From contig NZ_CP080572.1 of assembly GCF_023746595.1 (NCBI RefSeq), forward strand, positions 1,472,530-1,536,529: DNA of 64,000 bases. The letters are read 5' to 3'. Origin of the DNA: Thermococcus argininiproducens (GTDB lineage Archaea > Methanobacteriota_B > Thermococci > Thermococcales > Thermococcaceae). This document shows, piece by piece, positions 55,148 to 64,000 of the stretch. A model generated the notes under the pieces. It searched no databases. It was not told the DNA's origin and saw only the letters and a program-made list of their open reading frames with translations. The position numbers were made by a program, and so were the translations under genes. Within the stretch, counting starts at the first letter, position 1. Each line of letters opens with the position of its first letter.

Positions 55148-55156
55148 GTTTTTAAC
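55148..55156 (-). promoter_or_regulatory. SurR-type motif upstream of the hypA TATA box
   Basis: On the minus strand this reads GTTAAAAAC, matching GTTn3AAC. Its centre is about 16 bp upstream of the hypA TATA (55131-55140), the position where SurR activates hydrogenase promoters. The only other gene nearby, the aminotransferase, ends rather than starts here. A/T-rich context makes chance possible. Confidence 0.5.
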
Positions 55157-55180
55157 AAAAGGTGTTTAAAAAGAAAAGGA

Positions 55181-56557
55181 TTAATGCCAGGTAACTGTTT
55201 TATGTGTCACTTTGCCCGCTAACGCATCCTTCAAAGCCTGTTCAACTATCTCCAATCCTTTCTCTGCTATCTCCTTGGTTATCACAAGTGGTGGGGTTAT
55301 CCTTATAACGTTTCCAAACATTCCATAGCTCGGCAAAATTAAGCCAAGTTCAAAGGCTCTCCAGCATATCTTCCCTGTGAGTTCTGGATCTGGTGTTTTC
55401 GTACCTGGTTTTACAATCTCTGCTCCTATCATGAGGCCTTTTCCTCTAACGTCCCCGATTACTTCATACTGTTCTTTTAATTCAAGCAAATGCTTTTTTA
55501 TAAACTCGCCAACTTCTAGAGCATTTTTAATAAGGTTTTCCTCCTCTATTATTCTCAACGTTGCATATGCTGCTGCTGAAATCACAGGATTGGCTGCGGG
55601 AGTTAACAAAGCTGACCCACTTGTCATTTCCATGAGCTCATCTCTTCCTATGACACCACTCAATCCCATTCCACTTGCAACACCTTTTCCAAATGAAATA
55701 AACTCTGGCTTTATATCAAACCATTCACTTGCAAACCACTTTCCAGTTCTTCCAATACCCGTCTGCACTTCATCCATTGCCAAGAAAATTCCATGTTCAT
55801 TAAGTACTTTCTTGAGTTCCTTGAAAAAGTCCTCCGGAGGTACAACTATCCCGGCATCCCCTTGAATTGGCTCTGCTAATAGCATACTAACTTCCTCGGG
55901 AGGAACTACGTGGGCAAAGACGTACTTTTCAAGATAGTCAATAAAAGCGTTTATGAGCTCATTAGGCTCTTCATATCCGTCAATGTTCCAGATGTTTCTG
56001 TAAGGATTAGGGTAAGGAACCCACACCACATTCGGCACCAAAGGAGAAAAACCTCTCTTTTGGGAACTTTGGAAAGCAGCTACAGAAGTTGCTCCATATG
56101 TTTGTCCATGATAAGCCCCAATAAATGCTACAATCCAGGGTTTTCTTGTCGTAAAGCGAACAACCTTCATAAGCAAGTCTATTGAGTCGCTGCCACTAAG
56201 ACCAAAAAGAATTTTGGGATTGTCTATCGGAGCTTTCTCAGCTAAGATCTCAGCCACTTCTATAGCTCTTTTGCTGTAGGTGTACCCTATCATTGAATGT
56301 TGAATCTTAGCTACCTGTTCCTGTACTTCCTTAACGAGTTTTGGATGAGCGTAACCCGTTGACGCAGCGGCAGCACCGGCAAGGAAGTCAATAAAGATAT
56401 TCCCATCAACATCTTCAACAAGTGCTCCATATCCTCTCTCGGGAACAACTGGAAAAAGCTTAACCCCTAAACCTTGAGAAATAACTTTCTTCTCCCTCTC
56501 CACGAGTTCTTTAGCTTTAGGTCCAGGAGGACTGACAACTAATTTTGGATATTCCAT
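55181..56557 (-). CDS. Class III aminotransferase-fold PLP enzyme (aminotransferase or amino acid racemase)
   Basis: A 458-residue fold-type I PLP enzyme of the GABA/ornithine aminotransferase group: FLAGAAAASTGYAHPKLVKEV, AYHGQTYGATS, LAMDEVQTGIGRTGKWFA (Asp contacting PLP N1) and the Schiff-base Lys in SFGKGVASGMGL. Thermococcales members of this group include broad-specificity amino acid racemases and Ala/Ser racemases as well as true transaminases. The neighbouring alanine-type symporter favours an amino acid such as alanine as substrate. ATG 56557; the ribosome site GGTGATTTAAG is upstream. Confidence 0.88.
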   Translation of the reverse strand: MEYPKLVVSPPGPKAKELVEREKKVISQGLGVKLFPVVPERGYGALVEDVDGNIFIDFLAGAAAASTGYAHPKLVKEVQEQVAKIQHSMIGYTYSKRAIEVAEILAEKAPIDNPKILFGLSGSDSIDLLMKVVRFTTRKPWIVAFIGAYHGQTYGATSVAAFQSSQKRGFSPLVPNVVWVPYPNPYRNIWNIDGYEEPNELINAFIDYLEKYVFAHVVPPEEVSMLLAEPIQGDAGIVVPPEDFFKELKKVLNEHGIFLAMDEVQTGIGRTGKWFASEWFDIKPEFISFGKGVASGMGLSGVIGRDELMEMTSGSALLTPAANPVISAAAYATLRIIEEENLIKNALEVGEFIKKHLLELKEQYEVIGDVRGKGLMIGAEIVKPGTKTPDPELTGKICWRAFELGLILPSYGMFGNVIRITPPLVITKEIAEKGLEIVEQALKDALAGKVTHKTVTWH

Positions 56558-56605
56558 CTTAAATCACCTCACAAAAGCTGAAAAAGAGCAAAAATAGAAA
56601 AGAAA

Positions 56606-58153
56606 TCACGGATTAGCTGAAACGAATTCACTTGTGTACCTCTTGACTACAGTGGCCAACAAGAGTAGTCCAACAAGGTTTGGTATTGCCATAAGACCGT
56701 TCATCATATCTGAGAATGTCCATACGTTTTCAAGGGCTGTTGTTGCACCAATGAATATGAACACTACGAACAGTAGGTTGTAGATCAAGTGAAGCTTTGG
56801 ATAAAGCTTTGCAAACTTCTCTGGATCTCCTTCAATCCACTTTGCTAAATACATGATGTTCTGTCTACCATAGAATGACCATGCAAGAACTGTAGAGTAA
56901 GCAAAGAGGATAACGCCTATAACAACCATTACTTCACCTATGTGGCCAAATGCTCTAGCGAAGGCCTCCTGTGTCAATGGAGTGCTGGTCTTTCCAGTCT
57001 CCCATGCACCGGTAGCTACAATTGAGATACCGGTTAATGAACAGATGAGAATTGTATCAATAAATGGACCCAGCATAGCCACGTGTGCTTGTCTTGATGG
57101 GTGGTCTGTTCTTGCTGCAGCGTGAGCAAGTGTAGCAGTTCCAAGACCAGCCTCGTTAGAGAAGAGACCTCTTGCCACACCCCACCTGATCACTGTACCT
57201 ACAGCACCTCCAGCCACAGCTTGGCCAGTAAATGCATCTCTGAAGACGAGACTAATTGCACTTGGTAATTGACCGGCATACTTAATCCAGACTCCAATTG
57301 CAAAGATAAAGTAGACTATTGCCATTAATGGAACTAACGCTTCTGCAACTTCACCTATTCTCTTAATTCCACCGACGATAACTATGAATGTTATGAACGC
57401 GAAGAATGCTCCTGTTATCCATGTTGGGACATTGAAAGCTTGCTTCATTCCCAAGGCCAGAGAGTTCGCTTGAGTCATGTTTCCAATTCCAAATGCAGAG
57501 ATTGCTGCAAACAACGCGAACAGTATTGCAAGGGTCTTTCCAAGGCTTGGAAGAGAGCGTCCGGAGATAAGGTATAACGCTAGTATCAAGAACAGAATTG
57601 CAATTATTACTGCAAGTATCATAAGTCCACCACTTAGCTTTGTGGCCTCATAGCCTATGAAGAGTGCAAACAGGATAATAAATATGCCTGCTATTGTTCT
57701 GAACGTTGGGGAAATCTCTTCTTCGCTGAGCCCCCTCTCAAGGAAGTTAAATGTACCTCCAATCATTGTCCCATCGGGTAATTTGCCTCTAAATGCAACT
57801 CCCAAAAGACCTTCTGAATATCTAGTGGCCATTCCAACTAAAGCTGTGACCCACATCCAGAATAATGCACCAGGACCTCCAGCCGCTATTGCAGTCGCAA
57901 CACCAGCAATGTTTCCTATACCTACCGTTCCAGCAATAGTAGCCATTAATGCTTGGAACGGAGTAATGTCTCCTTCTCCCTGTTTCTTCCTTCCCTCAAA
58001 AAGAGTAAACTTTATAGACCATCCAAGTCTGCGGAACTGTATACCCCCAAGGTATATTGTTAGCAACAGTCCAGTGCCCACCAGTAAAATCATTATTGGG
58101 GGGCCCCATACCATACCATCAAGCCAGTTTATAAAGTCCATAATGGCACTCAT
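56606..58153 (-). CDS. Sodium:alanine/glycine symporter (AGCS family)
   Basis: A 515-residue protein with about eleven helices. The AGCS signature blocks are GIQFRRLGWSIKFTLFEGRK, GDITPFQALMATIAGTVGIGNIAGVATAIAAGGPGALFWMW and SNEAGLGTATLAHAAARTDHPSRQAHVAMLGPFIDTI. It takes up alanine or glycine with Na+. It lies 48 bp upstream of the PLP enzyme on the same strand, so uptake and conversion of an amino acid are probably coupled. ATG 58153 follows GGAGGTGCCTAA. Confidence 0.95.
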   Translation of the reverse strand: MSAIMDFINWLDGMVWGPPIMILLVGTGLLLTIYLGGIQFRRLGWSIKFTLFEGRKKQGEGDITPFQALMATIAGTVGIGNIAGVATAIAAGGPGALFWMWVTALVGMATRYSEGLLGVAFRGKLPDGTMIGGTFNFLERGLSEEEISPTFRTIAGIFIILFALFIGYEATKLSGGLMILAVIIAILFLILALYLISGRSLPSLGKTLAILFALFAAISAFGIGNMTQANSLALGMKQAFNVPTWITGAFFAFITFIVIVGGIKRIGEVAEALVPLMAIVYFIFAIGVWIKYAGQLPSAISLVFRDAFTGQAVAGGAVGTVIRWGVARGLFSNEAGLGTATLAHAAARTDHPSRQAHVAMLGPFIDTILICSLTGISIVATGAWETGKTSTPLTQEAFARAFGHIGEVMVVIGVILFAYSTVLAWSFYGRQNIMYLAKWIEGDPEKFAKLYPKLHLIYNLLFVVFIFIGATTALENVWTFSDMMNGLMAIPNLVGLLLLATVVKRYTSEFVSANP

Positions 58154-58172
58154 TTAGGCACCTCCTGTAGTT

Positions 58173-58190
58173 GGCACTATAAAGTGCACC
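58173..58190. promoter_or_regulatory. Inverted repeat in the symporter 5' leader
   Basis: GCACT-ATAA-AGTGC (58174-58187) lies between a TATA-like TTTTAAAT on the minus strand (about 58226-58219) and the symporter ribosome site. It would cover or follow the transcription start, where a repressor could act. No matching regulator is encoded nearby. Confidence 0.4.
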
Positions 58191-58331
58191 ATAGCATTAG
58201 AATTAACGTCAAGGAATTATTTAAAACTTTCCAGTACATCTATGGTGTAGAATGGACTAAAGTCAAAAAGATTTCTAACAAAAAAGCACACTCTTTTATT
58301 CAGATACTTTCCAAAGGATAATATTTTTACC

Positions 58332-59615
58332 TTATGAATTAGTCTCTTTCTTTCTCCAAATAAGATATACCGTAACTAAAACCCTCAAATGAGTTATCAA
58401 TGCTAGGAGAAAGAATAAAATATCCAGTCTTCCTGCCAAACATAAGAGCATTGTCATAAACACTCTTTCGTCCCTCTTTCCAATAAGATATTTCAGAACA
58501 GGTATCGAAGTATAAGCGCTAACAAAGTACTCTCCTTTGTAGCGTTCGGTAGAATAACTCACCATGAAAGAACCAAATATAGCAAGCAGTATTATCAACC
58601 ACATCTGAGGACTTGGTTTCATATAAATAGCAAGGCTCCAAAGAACAAAAAAGTCCACATATCTATCTAGAATCGAGTCAAGATAGCCGCCAAATCTGGT
58701 TTTTTTCATTGCACTCCTTGCGATCTCTCCATCCACACCATCGAGAATAGAACTCACCTGATACACAATCCCTGCAAATGGTGGGTTGAAAAGTCCAAGT
58801 AAGCCTGCACTAATCCCTACTAAAAAGGAAAAGAAAGTCATGTGGAATGGTTCAACATAATCAACAAGGAGTTCACTAATTCTTGTGGAAATTTTCCTAT
58901 TTACATATCTTGAAACTAACCCATCTCCCGTATCTTTTACAGCATTCTTTATTAAAAGTCTTTTAGCTTTCTTTACGTCTTCTGGAGTATCAATATCCAT
59001 CCAAAAGAATCCATTTACTTCAGTTACTTTCAATCTAGCCTCTTTGGCCACTTCCGTTAACTCCAAAACCTCCTTTTTCTCAAGCAATTTTTCAGCTATA
59101 TCAAATATATTGGGTCTTAAAAGAAAGAATCCTGTATCAAAAGCATCATATTCTTCAATATTTTTTCCAATATCTACTATTTTACCTTCCTTGATTTTTA
59201 CTTTCGTAGCTTCCTCGTTGTTTGTGAATTTTCCAACTTTGTCAACTATAATTCCCTCTCCTTTCAGAGCCGCTTTTATAAAATTCTCCTCGTATATGTG
59301 ATCACTCATTACCAACACAAATTTTCCAGAGACATAATTTTTACTCAAATATAAGCTGTACCCATTACCTTTTTCTGGATATGGGTTTACGAGAATTCTG
59401 TAATTAAACCTATTTTTTTCTAAGAAGTCTTTTAGCTTTCCCATATAATGAGGGTTGGTGACTACAATAAACTCTTCAATGCCTTGTTCTTCAAGAAGCT
59501 TCATTGTTCTGTAAAGTATTTCTCGTCCAGCCACTTTTATTAAACATTTTGGTATCCCCTTTGCCAATTCACCCATTCTGATGCCTAAACCCGCTGCAAG
59601 AATAACTGCTTTCAT
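58332..59615 (-). CDS. Bifunctional inositol-1-phosphate cytidylyltransferase / di-myo-inositol phosphate phosphate synthase
   Basis: Makes the heat-stress solute di-myo-inositol phosphate (as its phosphate) from CTP and inositol-1-phosphate. The roughly 427-residue protein has an N-terminal sugar nucleotidyltransferase (MKAVILAAGLGIRMGELAKGIPKCLI; VMSDH) and a C-terminal membrane CDP-alcohol phosphatidyltransferase with the DG-x2-AR-x8-G-x3-D-x3-D motif in SILDGVDGEIARSAMKK...GGYLDSILDRYVD and several helices. ATG 59615 (alternative 59624). This fusion is typical of Pyrococcus and Thermococcus. Inositol-1-phosphate synthase is not in the window. Confidence 0.93.
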   Translation of the reverse strand: MKAVILAAGLGIRMGELAKGIPKCLIKVAGREILYRTMKLLEEQGIEEFIVVTNPHYMGKLKDFLEKNRFNYRILVNPYPEKGNGYSLYLSKNYVSGKFVLVMSDHIYEENFIKAALKGEGIIVDKVGKFTNNEEATKVKIKEGKIVDIGKNIEEYDAFDTGFFLLRPNIFDIAEKLLEKKEVLELTEVAKEARLKVTEVNGFFWMDIDTPEDVKKAKRLLIKNAVKDTGDGLVSRYVNRKISTRISELLVDYVEPFHMTFFSFLVGISAGLLGLFNPPFAGIVYQVSSILDGVDGEIARSAMKKTRFGGYLDSILDRYVDFFVLWSLAIYMKPSPQMWLIILLAIFGSFMVSYSTERYKGEYFVSAYTSIPVLKYLIGKRDERVFMTMLLCLAGRLDILFFLLALITHLRVLVTVYLIWRKKETNS

Positions 59616-59741
59616 TTTTCTCATATAATATTATTACCCAAATCCTAAAAGCTTTGGGCATATTCTAAACATCTTTTTCCGTTCAGATATTTATCGAAAA
59701 AATTAAAAGTTTAACTCTGAAGTATACAGTGGTGAATAGAA

Positions 59742-61247
59742 GTGACAGAAGAAGTCTTCCAAAATGAAGTTGTGATGAATATTTTAAAGCATTATAGAAA
59801 GATATGGGCAATAGAACATGCTCAAAGTCTTCTTGGATGGGACATGGAAGTCAACATGCCCAAGATGGGAATCACAGAGAGAAGCGTTGCCAAAGGAGAA
59901 CTTTCTGTCTTGGCTCAAAGTTTAACATTAGACCCAAAGTTTCTTGATCTAGTTGAGAAAGCTTCCGCTTTAGAAACATTGAACGATTACGAAAAAGGAG
60001 TTATTAGAGTTCTCCAAAGAGAAATAAAAATCGCCAAGGCTTTTCCCCCCGAATTCGTTAGAGAGCTCAGCGAAGTAAGGAGCAAGGCTACAATGGCTTG
60101 GAGCGAAGCTAAAGAAAAAGACAACTTTAGAAAGTTTGAACCTTGGCTCGACAGGATAATCGAACTCTCAAAAAAAGCTGCAGAGTATTTAGGCTACGAC
60201 GAATATCCATATGATGCGTTATTGGACCTCTATGAAGAAGGACTCAGAACAAAGGACCTCGAGCCTATTTTTGAAAAGCTTGAAAAAGACCTAAAGCCAA
60301 TATTAGAGCAGATTCTCGAAGCGGGAAAAATTTCAAACGAACACCCTCTAGAAAGGGAAAAATATGAAATCCAAGCCATGGAAGAAGTCAACTTAAGAAT
60401 TCTCGAATTATTAGGATATCCTCTCGGAGTAAAAGGAAGGCTCGATGTTTCTCCCCACCCCTTCACATCCGGATTTGGAATTAATGATGTTAGAGTTACT
60501 ACAAGGTATGAGGGCTTCGACTTCAGGAGGACTCTCCTTGCAGTGGTTCATGAATTTGGACATGCATTATACGAACTGCAGGTAGATGAAAGGTTCATGT
60601 TCTCACCAATAGCTAGAGGAGTTTCCCTTGGGATCCACGAAAGTCAAAGCAGATTTTGGGAAAATATAATTGGAAGAAGTAAAGAATTTGCAGAACTCAT
60701 CTATCCACTATTAAAAGAAAAGCTACCCTTTATAAGAAACTATACTACCGAGGATCTATATGCTTACCTCAATATGGTAAGACCAGATTATATCAGGGTA
60801 GAAGCTGATGAAGTAACTTATAACATGCACATTCTCCTTAGGTACAAGCTTGAGAAGCTCATGATAAATGAAGAAGTAAAAGCAAGAGAACTACCAGAGC
60901 TATGGAACGATGAGCTTGAAAGACTCCTCGGCATACGACCCAAGAACTATAAAGAAGGGATCCTCCAAGATATACACTGGGCCCATGCTACTGTTGGATA
61001 TTTCCCCACATATAGCCTTGGAACATTATTAGCAGCACAAATTAAGAACTACATCCTTAAGGACATGCCTGACTTCTATGAGAAAATAACAACAGGAGAA
61101 TTTGCCCCAATAAGAGAGTGGCTAAAGCAAAAAGTCCACAGATACGGAAGCGTATATTCACCAAAAGAACTGCTAGAGAAGAGCTTTGGAGAAGGAATAA
61201 ACCCAGAGTACTTCATCAAATATATAAAAGAGAAATATTTGGACTGA
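59742..61247 (+). CDS. Carboxypeptidase Taq (M32 metallocarboxypeptidase)
   Basis: Releases C-terminal residues from peptides. This 501-residue all-helical enzyme has the zinc site VVHEFGH (H270, E271, H274), the M32 blocks HPFTSGFGINDVRVTTRYEG, GIHESQSRFWENIIGRS, DYIRVEADEVTYNMHILLRY and IHWAHATVGYFPTYSLG. The start is GTG 59742 with GGTGAATAGAA upstream. It fits the peptide-based metabolism of Thermococcales. Confidence 0.95.
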   Translation: MTEEVFQNEVVMNILKHYRKIWAIEHAQSLLGWDMEVNMPKMGITERSVAKGELSVLAQSLTLDPKFLDLVEKASALETLNDYEKGVIRVLQREIKIAKAFPPEFVRELSEVRSKATMAWSEAKEKDNFRKFEPWLDRIIELSKKAAEYLGYDEYPYDALLDLYEEGLRTKDLEPIFEKLEKDLKPILEQILEAGKISNEHPLEREKYEIQAMEEVNLRILELLGYPLGVKGRLDVSPHPFTSGFGINDVRVTTRYEGFDFRRTLLAVVHEFGHALYELQVDERFMFSPIARGVSLGIHESQSRFWENIIGRSKEFAELIYPLLKEKLPFIRNYTTEDLYAYLNMVRPDYIRVEADEVTYNMHILLRYKLEKLMINEEVKARELPELWNDELERLLGIRPKNYKEGILQDIHWAHATVGYFPTYSLGTLLAAQIKNYILKDMPDFYEKITTGEFAPIREWLKQKVHRYGSVYSPKELLEKSFGEGINPEYFIKYIKEKYLD

Positions 61248-61259
61248 ACTGTTTCTTTT

Positions 61260-61589
61260 TCATTCTTTTATTGATTCTATTTCAATTGCAACAACCCCGT
61301 ATTTTTTCTCCTCTTCTTCAGTGTAAAACTGCCTATAAATTTGGACTCCTTCTTCAATAGTTTTAACCCCCGGTAAAACATTTTCAACTCCTTCTTCACT
61401 AAGCATTTCTCTAAAAGAAGGGTATACTCGAAGAGCTTTTACTTTAACCCTTAGTTTCCCTTCAAATATTATCGTGTCCCCAGGCTTTACTTGCCTCCGT
61501 TTTTCATCATAAAGCCTGCCTTCAATTTTCTTTTTTCCTTCTTTGATTAACCTTAGGTACTCTTCCTGCAGACCCATTTCCCATTCCAT
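61260..61589 (-). CDS. ASCH domain protein
   Basis: A 109-residue PUA-like ASCH domain: LRLIKEGKKKIEGRLYDEKRRQVKPGDTIIFEGKLRVKVKALRVYPSFREML. The EGR(L)YD segment carries the conserved Lys/Glu/Arg of the family. Relatives bind RNA or act as N4-acetylcytidine amidohydrolases. It is 8 bp downstream of the second geranylgeranyl reductase and likely co-transcribed, though no functional link is evident. ATG 61589 follows GGTGAGAC. Confidence 0.9.
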   Translation of the reverse strand: MEWEMGLQEEYLRLIKEGKKKIEGRLYDEKRRQVKPGDTIIFEGKLRVKVKALRVYPSFREMLSEEGVENVLPGVKTIEEGVQIYRQFYTEEEEKKYGVVAIEIESIKE

Positions 61590-61597
61590 AGTCTCAC

Positions 61598-62713
61598 CTA
61601 TACAAGATACCTCAAAAGCATTGGGAAAACCCTCAAACCTCTAGCAAGCAGTTTAGGGTTCTTTACAAGTGCAGTTATGGTTTTCTTATGATCGTCAAAG
61701 TCTGCATAAGTTTCAATAACTTCCTTAGCCTCTTTACTAGAGAATACTTCGAAGAATTTCTCTATTTGGTCTTGATTGAGGGCTTTGAATAAGCGTCTAA
61801 TTCTCAAACCAAACGTTATCTGTTTCTTTACATCTTTACATAGATCTTCATACACATTTAAGTTTCCTCTTCTAATCGAGTACCTAAGGGCATGAGCACA
61901 GAGCATCCCATAGACAATCCCTCCTGCAGTTAGGGGTTTTATCTGTAATGCTGCATCACCAACTAGAGCAACGTTCCCTCTTACCCAAGGCTTTCTAACC
62001 CCTAACCCCACATTGCCTGTTTTGATCTCCACAATATTAGTCTCCTTAAGAAGCCTAAGCCTCACAAATCTAAGAAGAGCATCGTATGTGCCAAAAGTTC
62101 CGAGCCTTGCAGTGGATCCATCTATAGGAGCAAGCCACATAAAGAATTCATTATTAATCTCTTTGTTGACCCAGATTTCTACAAAGTCTGTCTTCTTAAA
62201 GTCGCCAACAACTTCCACTTCATATCCACTCAAAAACTCGGCGTCAGTCTTTGCCCCTATTTCTTGAGCTACTTTACTTCCGACACCATCAGCGCCTACA
62301 TAAAAATCTGCTTCAATTTCAAATCTCTCATTAAACCTCTGGACAATAGCTTTCCCATTCTTAAATTCTAAAAACCTAGTTCCCATATAATATTCGGCAC
62401 CTTTTTTAATAGCATTTTCTGCAAGTTTCCTTTCTAGGATCTTTCTATCTACTACATAAGCTTGAGAGGCCGGGCGTTCTATCTCAAAACTCTGAATTCT
62501 TGAATAAAATACTGCTCCTCTCAACTTATTTACAATGGCTTCTTTTGGAAGATTGAGTTTTTCATAGTTTTCTGCTCCCAGAATCCCAGTACAGGCTTTG
62601 CCTCCAAAAGAGTTTTTCGCTTCCACAACAGCAACTTTAAACTCGCCTGCAAGAAGGTTTGCCAAATAATTCCCTACTGGACCCCCACCAATTATCGCAA
62701 CATCATATTTCAT
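61598..62713 (-). CDS. Geranylgeranyl reductase family flavoprotein, second paralogue
   Basis: A 371-residue FAD enzyme: DVAIIGGGPVGNYLANLLAG, FGGKACTGILGAENY (Cys in the catalytic loop), YVGADGVGSKVAQEIGA and VALVGDAALQIKPLTAGGIVYGML. It is more compact than the paralogue at 47430. It may reduce polyprenyl chains of lipids or quinone-like compounds. ATG 62713 has GGTGAGG upstream. It is first gene of a pair with the ASCH protein. Confidence 0.88.
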   Translation of the reverse strand: MKYDVAIIGGGPVGNYLANLLAGEFKVAVVEAKNSFGGKACTGILGAENYEKLNLPKEAIVNKLRGAVFYSRIQSFEIERPASQAYVVDRKILERKLAENAIKKGAEYYMGTRFLEFKNGKAIVQRFNERFEIEADFYVGADGVGSKVAQEIGAKTDAEFLSGYEVEVVGDFKKTDFVEIWVNKEINNEFFMWLAPIDGSTARLGTFGTYDALLRFVRLRLLKETNIVEIKTGNVGLGVRKPWVRGNVALVGDAALQIKPLTAGGIVYGMLCAHALRYSIRRGNLNVYEDLCKDVKKQITFGLRIRRLFKALNQDQIEKFFEVFSSKEAKEVIETYADFDDHKKTITALVKNPKLLARGLRVFPMLLRYLV

Positions 62714-62777
62714 CAACCTCACCAAAAAGGTGTAAGCTTTAAATCCTAATTAAACTTTTAGTTTTTGGTGGCAAACA

Positions 62778-63383
62778 ATGAGAGTTTTGATCACAGGTTT
62801 TGAACCCTTTGGAGGAGAAAAAATAAATCCCTCTTGGGAAGCAGTTAAAGACCTCCCCGAAAAGATAGATGGAGTAAAAATCCTAAAAAAAGAACTTCCT
62901 GTTAGCTTCAAGGGCATCAAAGAGAAACTTCCACAGATTCTAAACAAGACAATGCCAGATATTGTAATTTTGACTGGACAAGCAGCAGGAAGAGCAAACA
63001 TTACTATTGAAAGAGTGGCAATAAACATTATGGAATCAAAAAAAGAGGACAATGATGGCTACAAACCTGAGGATGAACCAATTTTTAAAGAAGCACCCGC
63101 AGCATACTTTTCAACGCTACCAATCAAAAGAATCGTGAAGAGTTTAAGAAATAATAAAATCCCTGCCGCGATTTCAAATAGTGCTGGAACTTATGTATGC
63201 AATACAGCAATGTATGTTGCTCTTCACCACATAGCAATAAACAACTTGAATATAAAAGCAGGGTTCATACATGTACCTTACATCCCAGAGCAAGTTTTAG
63301 AAAAGCCCCAGCCCTCAATGAGCTTAGAAATGATAAGAAAAGCACTAGAAATAACAATAAAAGAAAGTATAAAGGATCAATAG
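62778..63383 (+). CDS. pcp: Pyrrolidone-carboxylate peptidase
   Basis: Removes N-terminal pyroglutamate from peptides. This 201-residue cysteine peptidase (C15) has [41 protein letters not shown] (catalytic Glu), [14 protein letters not shown] (nucleophile Cys) and [12 protein letters not shown] (His). GGTGGC precedes ATG. Its end overlaps the convergent proS gene by 7 nt. Confidence 0.95.
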   Translation: MRVLITGFEPFGGEKINPSWEAVKDLPEKIDGVKILKKELPVSFKGIKEKLPQILNKTMPDIVILTGQAAGRANITIERVAINIMESKKEDNDGYKPEDEPIFKEAPAAYFSTLPIKRIVKSLRNNKIPAAISNSAGTYVCNTAMYVALHHIAINNLNIKAGFIHVPYIPEQVLEKPQPSMSLEMIRKALEITIKESIKDQ

Positions 63384-64000
63384 GTTCTTGCAAATCTTGC
63401 TACGTATTTTGCATCCCTTCCACAGTTGGCGCACTTCTTTCCTTCAATTTTGGCTGTTTCTTCTGGATATGGAATTCCAAGCATGCTGGCATCAAGGATT
63501 TCTTCCATTTCCACGCCACAACTTTCTTCGCCACACCATGGAAGTTCTACTACCCCTCTTCTGTCTTCGAAGACCTTCTTAGCGTCTTCTATCGTATCTA
63601 CCCTCTTTATGTGAGTCTCTAAGAATTCCCTTGCTCGTGCATATAGATTTTCCATGATTGCATCAAGGGTCTTTCTGGCCTCTTCCACAATCTTATCTCT
63701 ATCAACACTGAACTTTTCAAAGGTATCCCTTCTAGCAAATACTGCCTTGTTTCCTTCAACGTCTCTTGGACCAACTTCAATTCTCAAGGGAACACCCTTA
63801 ATTTCCCAATCGTAGAACTTCCTTCCTGGCCTTATATCCTCTCTATCATCAACATAAACTCTTATACCTGCTGTTCTAAGGTCTTTGGCTATCTCTTTAG
63901 CATATGCATTTACATCATAGGGGGAATCCTTCATTGGAATTGGCACTATCACTATTTGTATTGGAGCTATGGTTGGAGGCAATACAAGACCACTATCATC
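63377..64000 (-). CDS. proS: Prolyl-tRNA synthetase (C-terminal part, continues beyond window)
   Basis: The last 207 residues of a class IIa synthetase: [21 protein letters not shown] at the window edge, the anticodon-binding domain ([35 protein letters not shown]) and the archaeal/eukaryal-type C-terminal zinc domain ([13 protein letters not shown]... [18 protein letters not shown]). The C-terminal Tyr at the very end is typical. The 5' part lies outside the window. Confidence 0.96.
   Translation of the reverse strand, partial: DDSGLVLPPTIAPIQIVIVPIPMKDSPYDVNAYAKEIAKDLRTAGIRVYVDDREDIRPGRKFYDWEIKGVPLRIEVGPRDVEGNKAVFARRDTFEKFSVDRDKIVEEARKTLDAIMENLYARAREFLETHIKRVDTIEDAKKVFEDRRGVVELPWCGEESCGVEMEEILDASMLGIPYPEETAKIEGKKCANCGRDAKYVARFARTY

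Overview
This 64 kb window comes from a hyperthermophilic archaeon of the order Thermococcales, most likely a low-GC Thermococcus; I do not name the species. Support comes from archaeal-type MetK, GAPDH, type IA topoisomerase, deoxyhypusine synthase, CTP-dependent riboflavin kinase, geranylgeranyl reductases, the Thermococcales redox regulator SurR next to its protein disulfide oxidoreductase, and di-myo-inositol-phosphate synthesis. Many starts follow the pattern GGTGA/GGTGG, a 3-7 nt spacer, then ATG or GTG. TATA-like boxes are A/T-rich. Genes are densely packed with many 4-nt overlaps.

Layout. 1-2.7 kb: the end of an unknown gene and three tandem paralogous lipoproteins. 2.7-8.1 kb (minus): a glycerol module of glpK, FAD glycerol-3-phosphate dehydrogenase, a second FAD oxidoreductase and a DUF1667 protein, with a glycerophosphodiesterase upstream. 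8.1-9.5 kb: a lone-TnpB IS200/IS605-type element. 9.6-12 kb: ParA with a small protein carrying a ParB-like N-terminal peptide, divergent from an MFS sugar transporter. 12.1 kb: a 151-bp deletion derivative of the TnpB element. 12.2-24.3 kb: a membrane/EEP fusion protein, gap, a PhzF-like protein, a second TnpB element sitting precisely inside a small membrane-protein gene, a beta-helix surface protein, GlyRS, a CoA-transferase and tRNA-Ala. 24.4-37.3 kb: deoxyhypusine synthase, MoeA/MoaB, a methyltransferase, ValRS, Trm10, a frameshifted gene, HtpX, an AK6-type kinase and MetK. 37.5-45 kb: an H/ACA RNA candidate, the translin-nfi-ribK operon, a DHH/TrkA-N protein, a three-repeat DUF2226-like protein, a C/D box sRNA candidate, an EamA transporter, and a 411-bp TnpB-element relic followed by a second H/ACA RNA candidate. 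45-64 kb: topA, geranylgeranyl reductase plus ferredoxin, surR/pdo, mtaD, AsnRS, tRNA-Arg, hydrogenase maturation genes (hycI, a Mrp-type HypB, hypA), an aminotransferase/racemase with an alanine symporter, DIP-phosphate synthase, an M32 carboxypeptidase, an ASCH protein, a second geranylgeranyl reductase, pcp and the 3' part of proS.

How the genes work together. The glp module feeds glycerol and glycerol-3-phosphate toward triose phosphate, and gap, with a predicted glycolytic-regulator site upstream of its TATA box, acts in the gluconeogenic direction. SurR, Pdo and the hyp genes tie sulfur/redox state to hydrogenase maturation: SurR half-site motifs lie between surR and pdo and just upstream of the hypA TATA box. 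The two complete TnpB elements and two internally deleted derivatives form two end-families with target pentanucleotides TTTAT and TTTAC. The most informative non-coding signals are two double-hairpin H/ACA candidates, one symmetric C/D sRNA, and an IS insertion whose computed removal restores an intact 118-residue reading frame.
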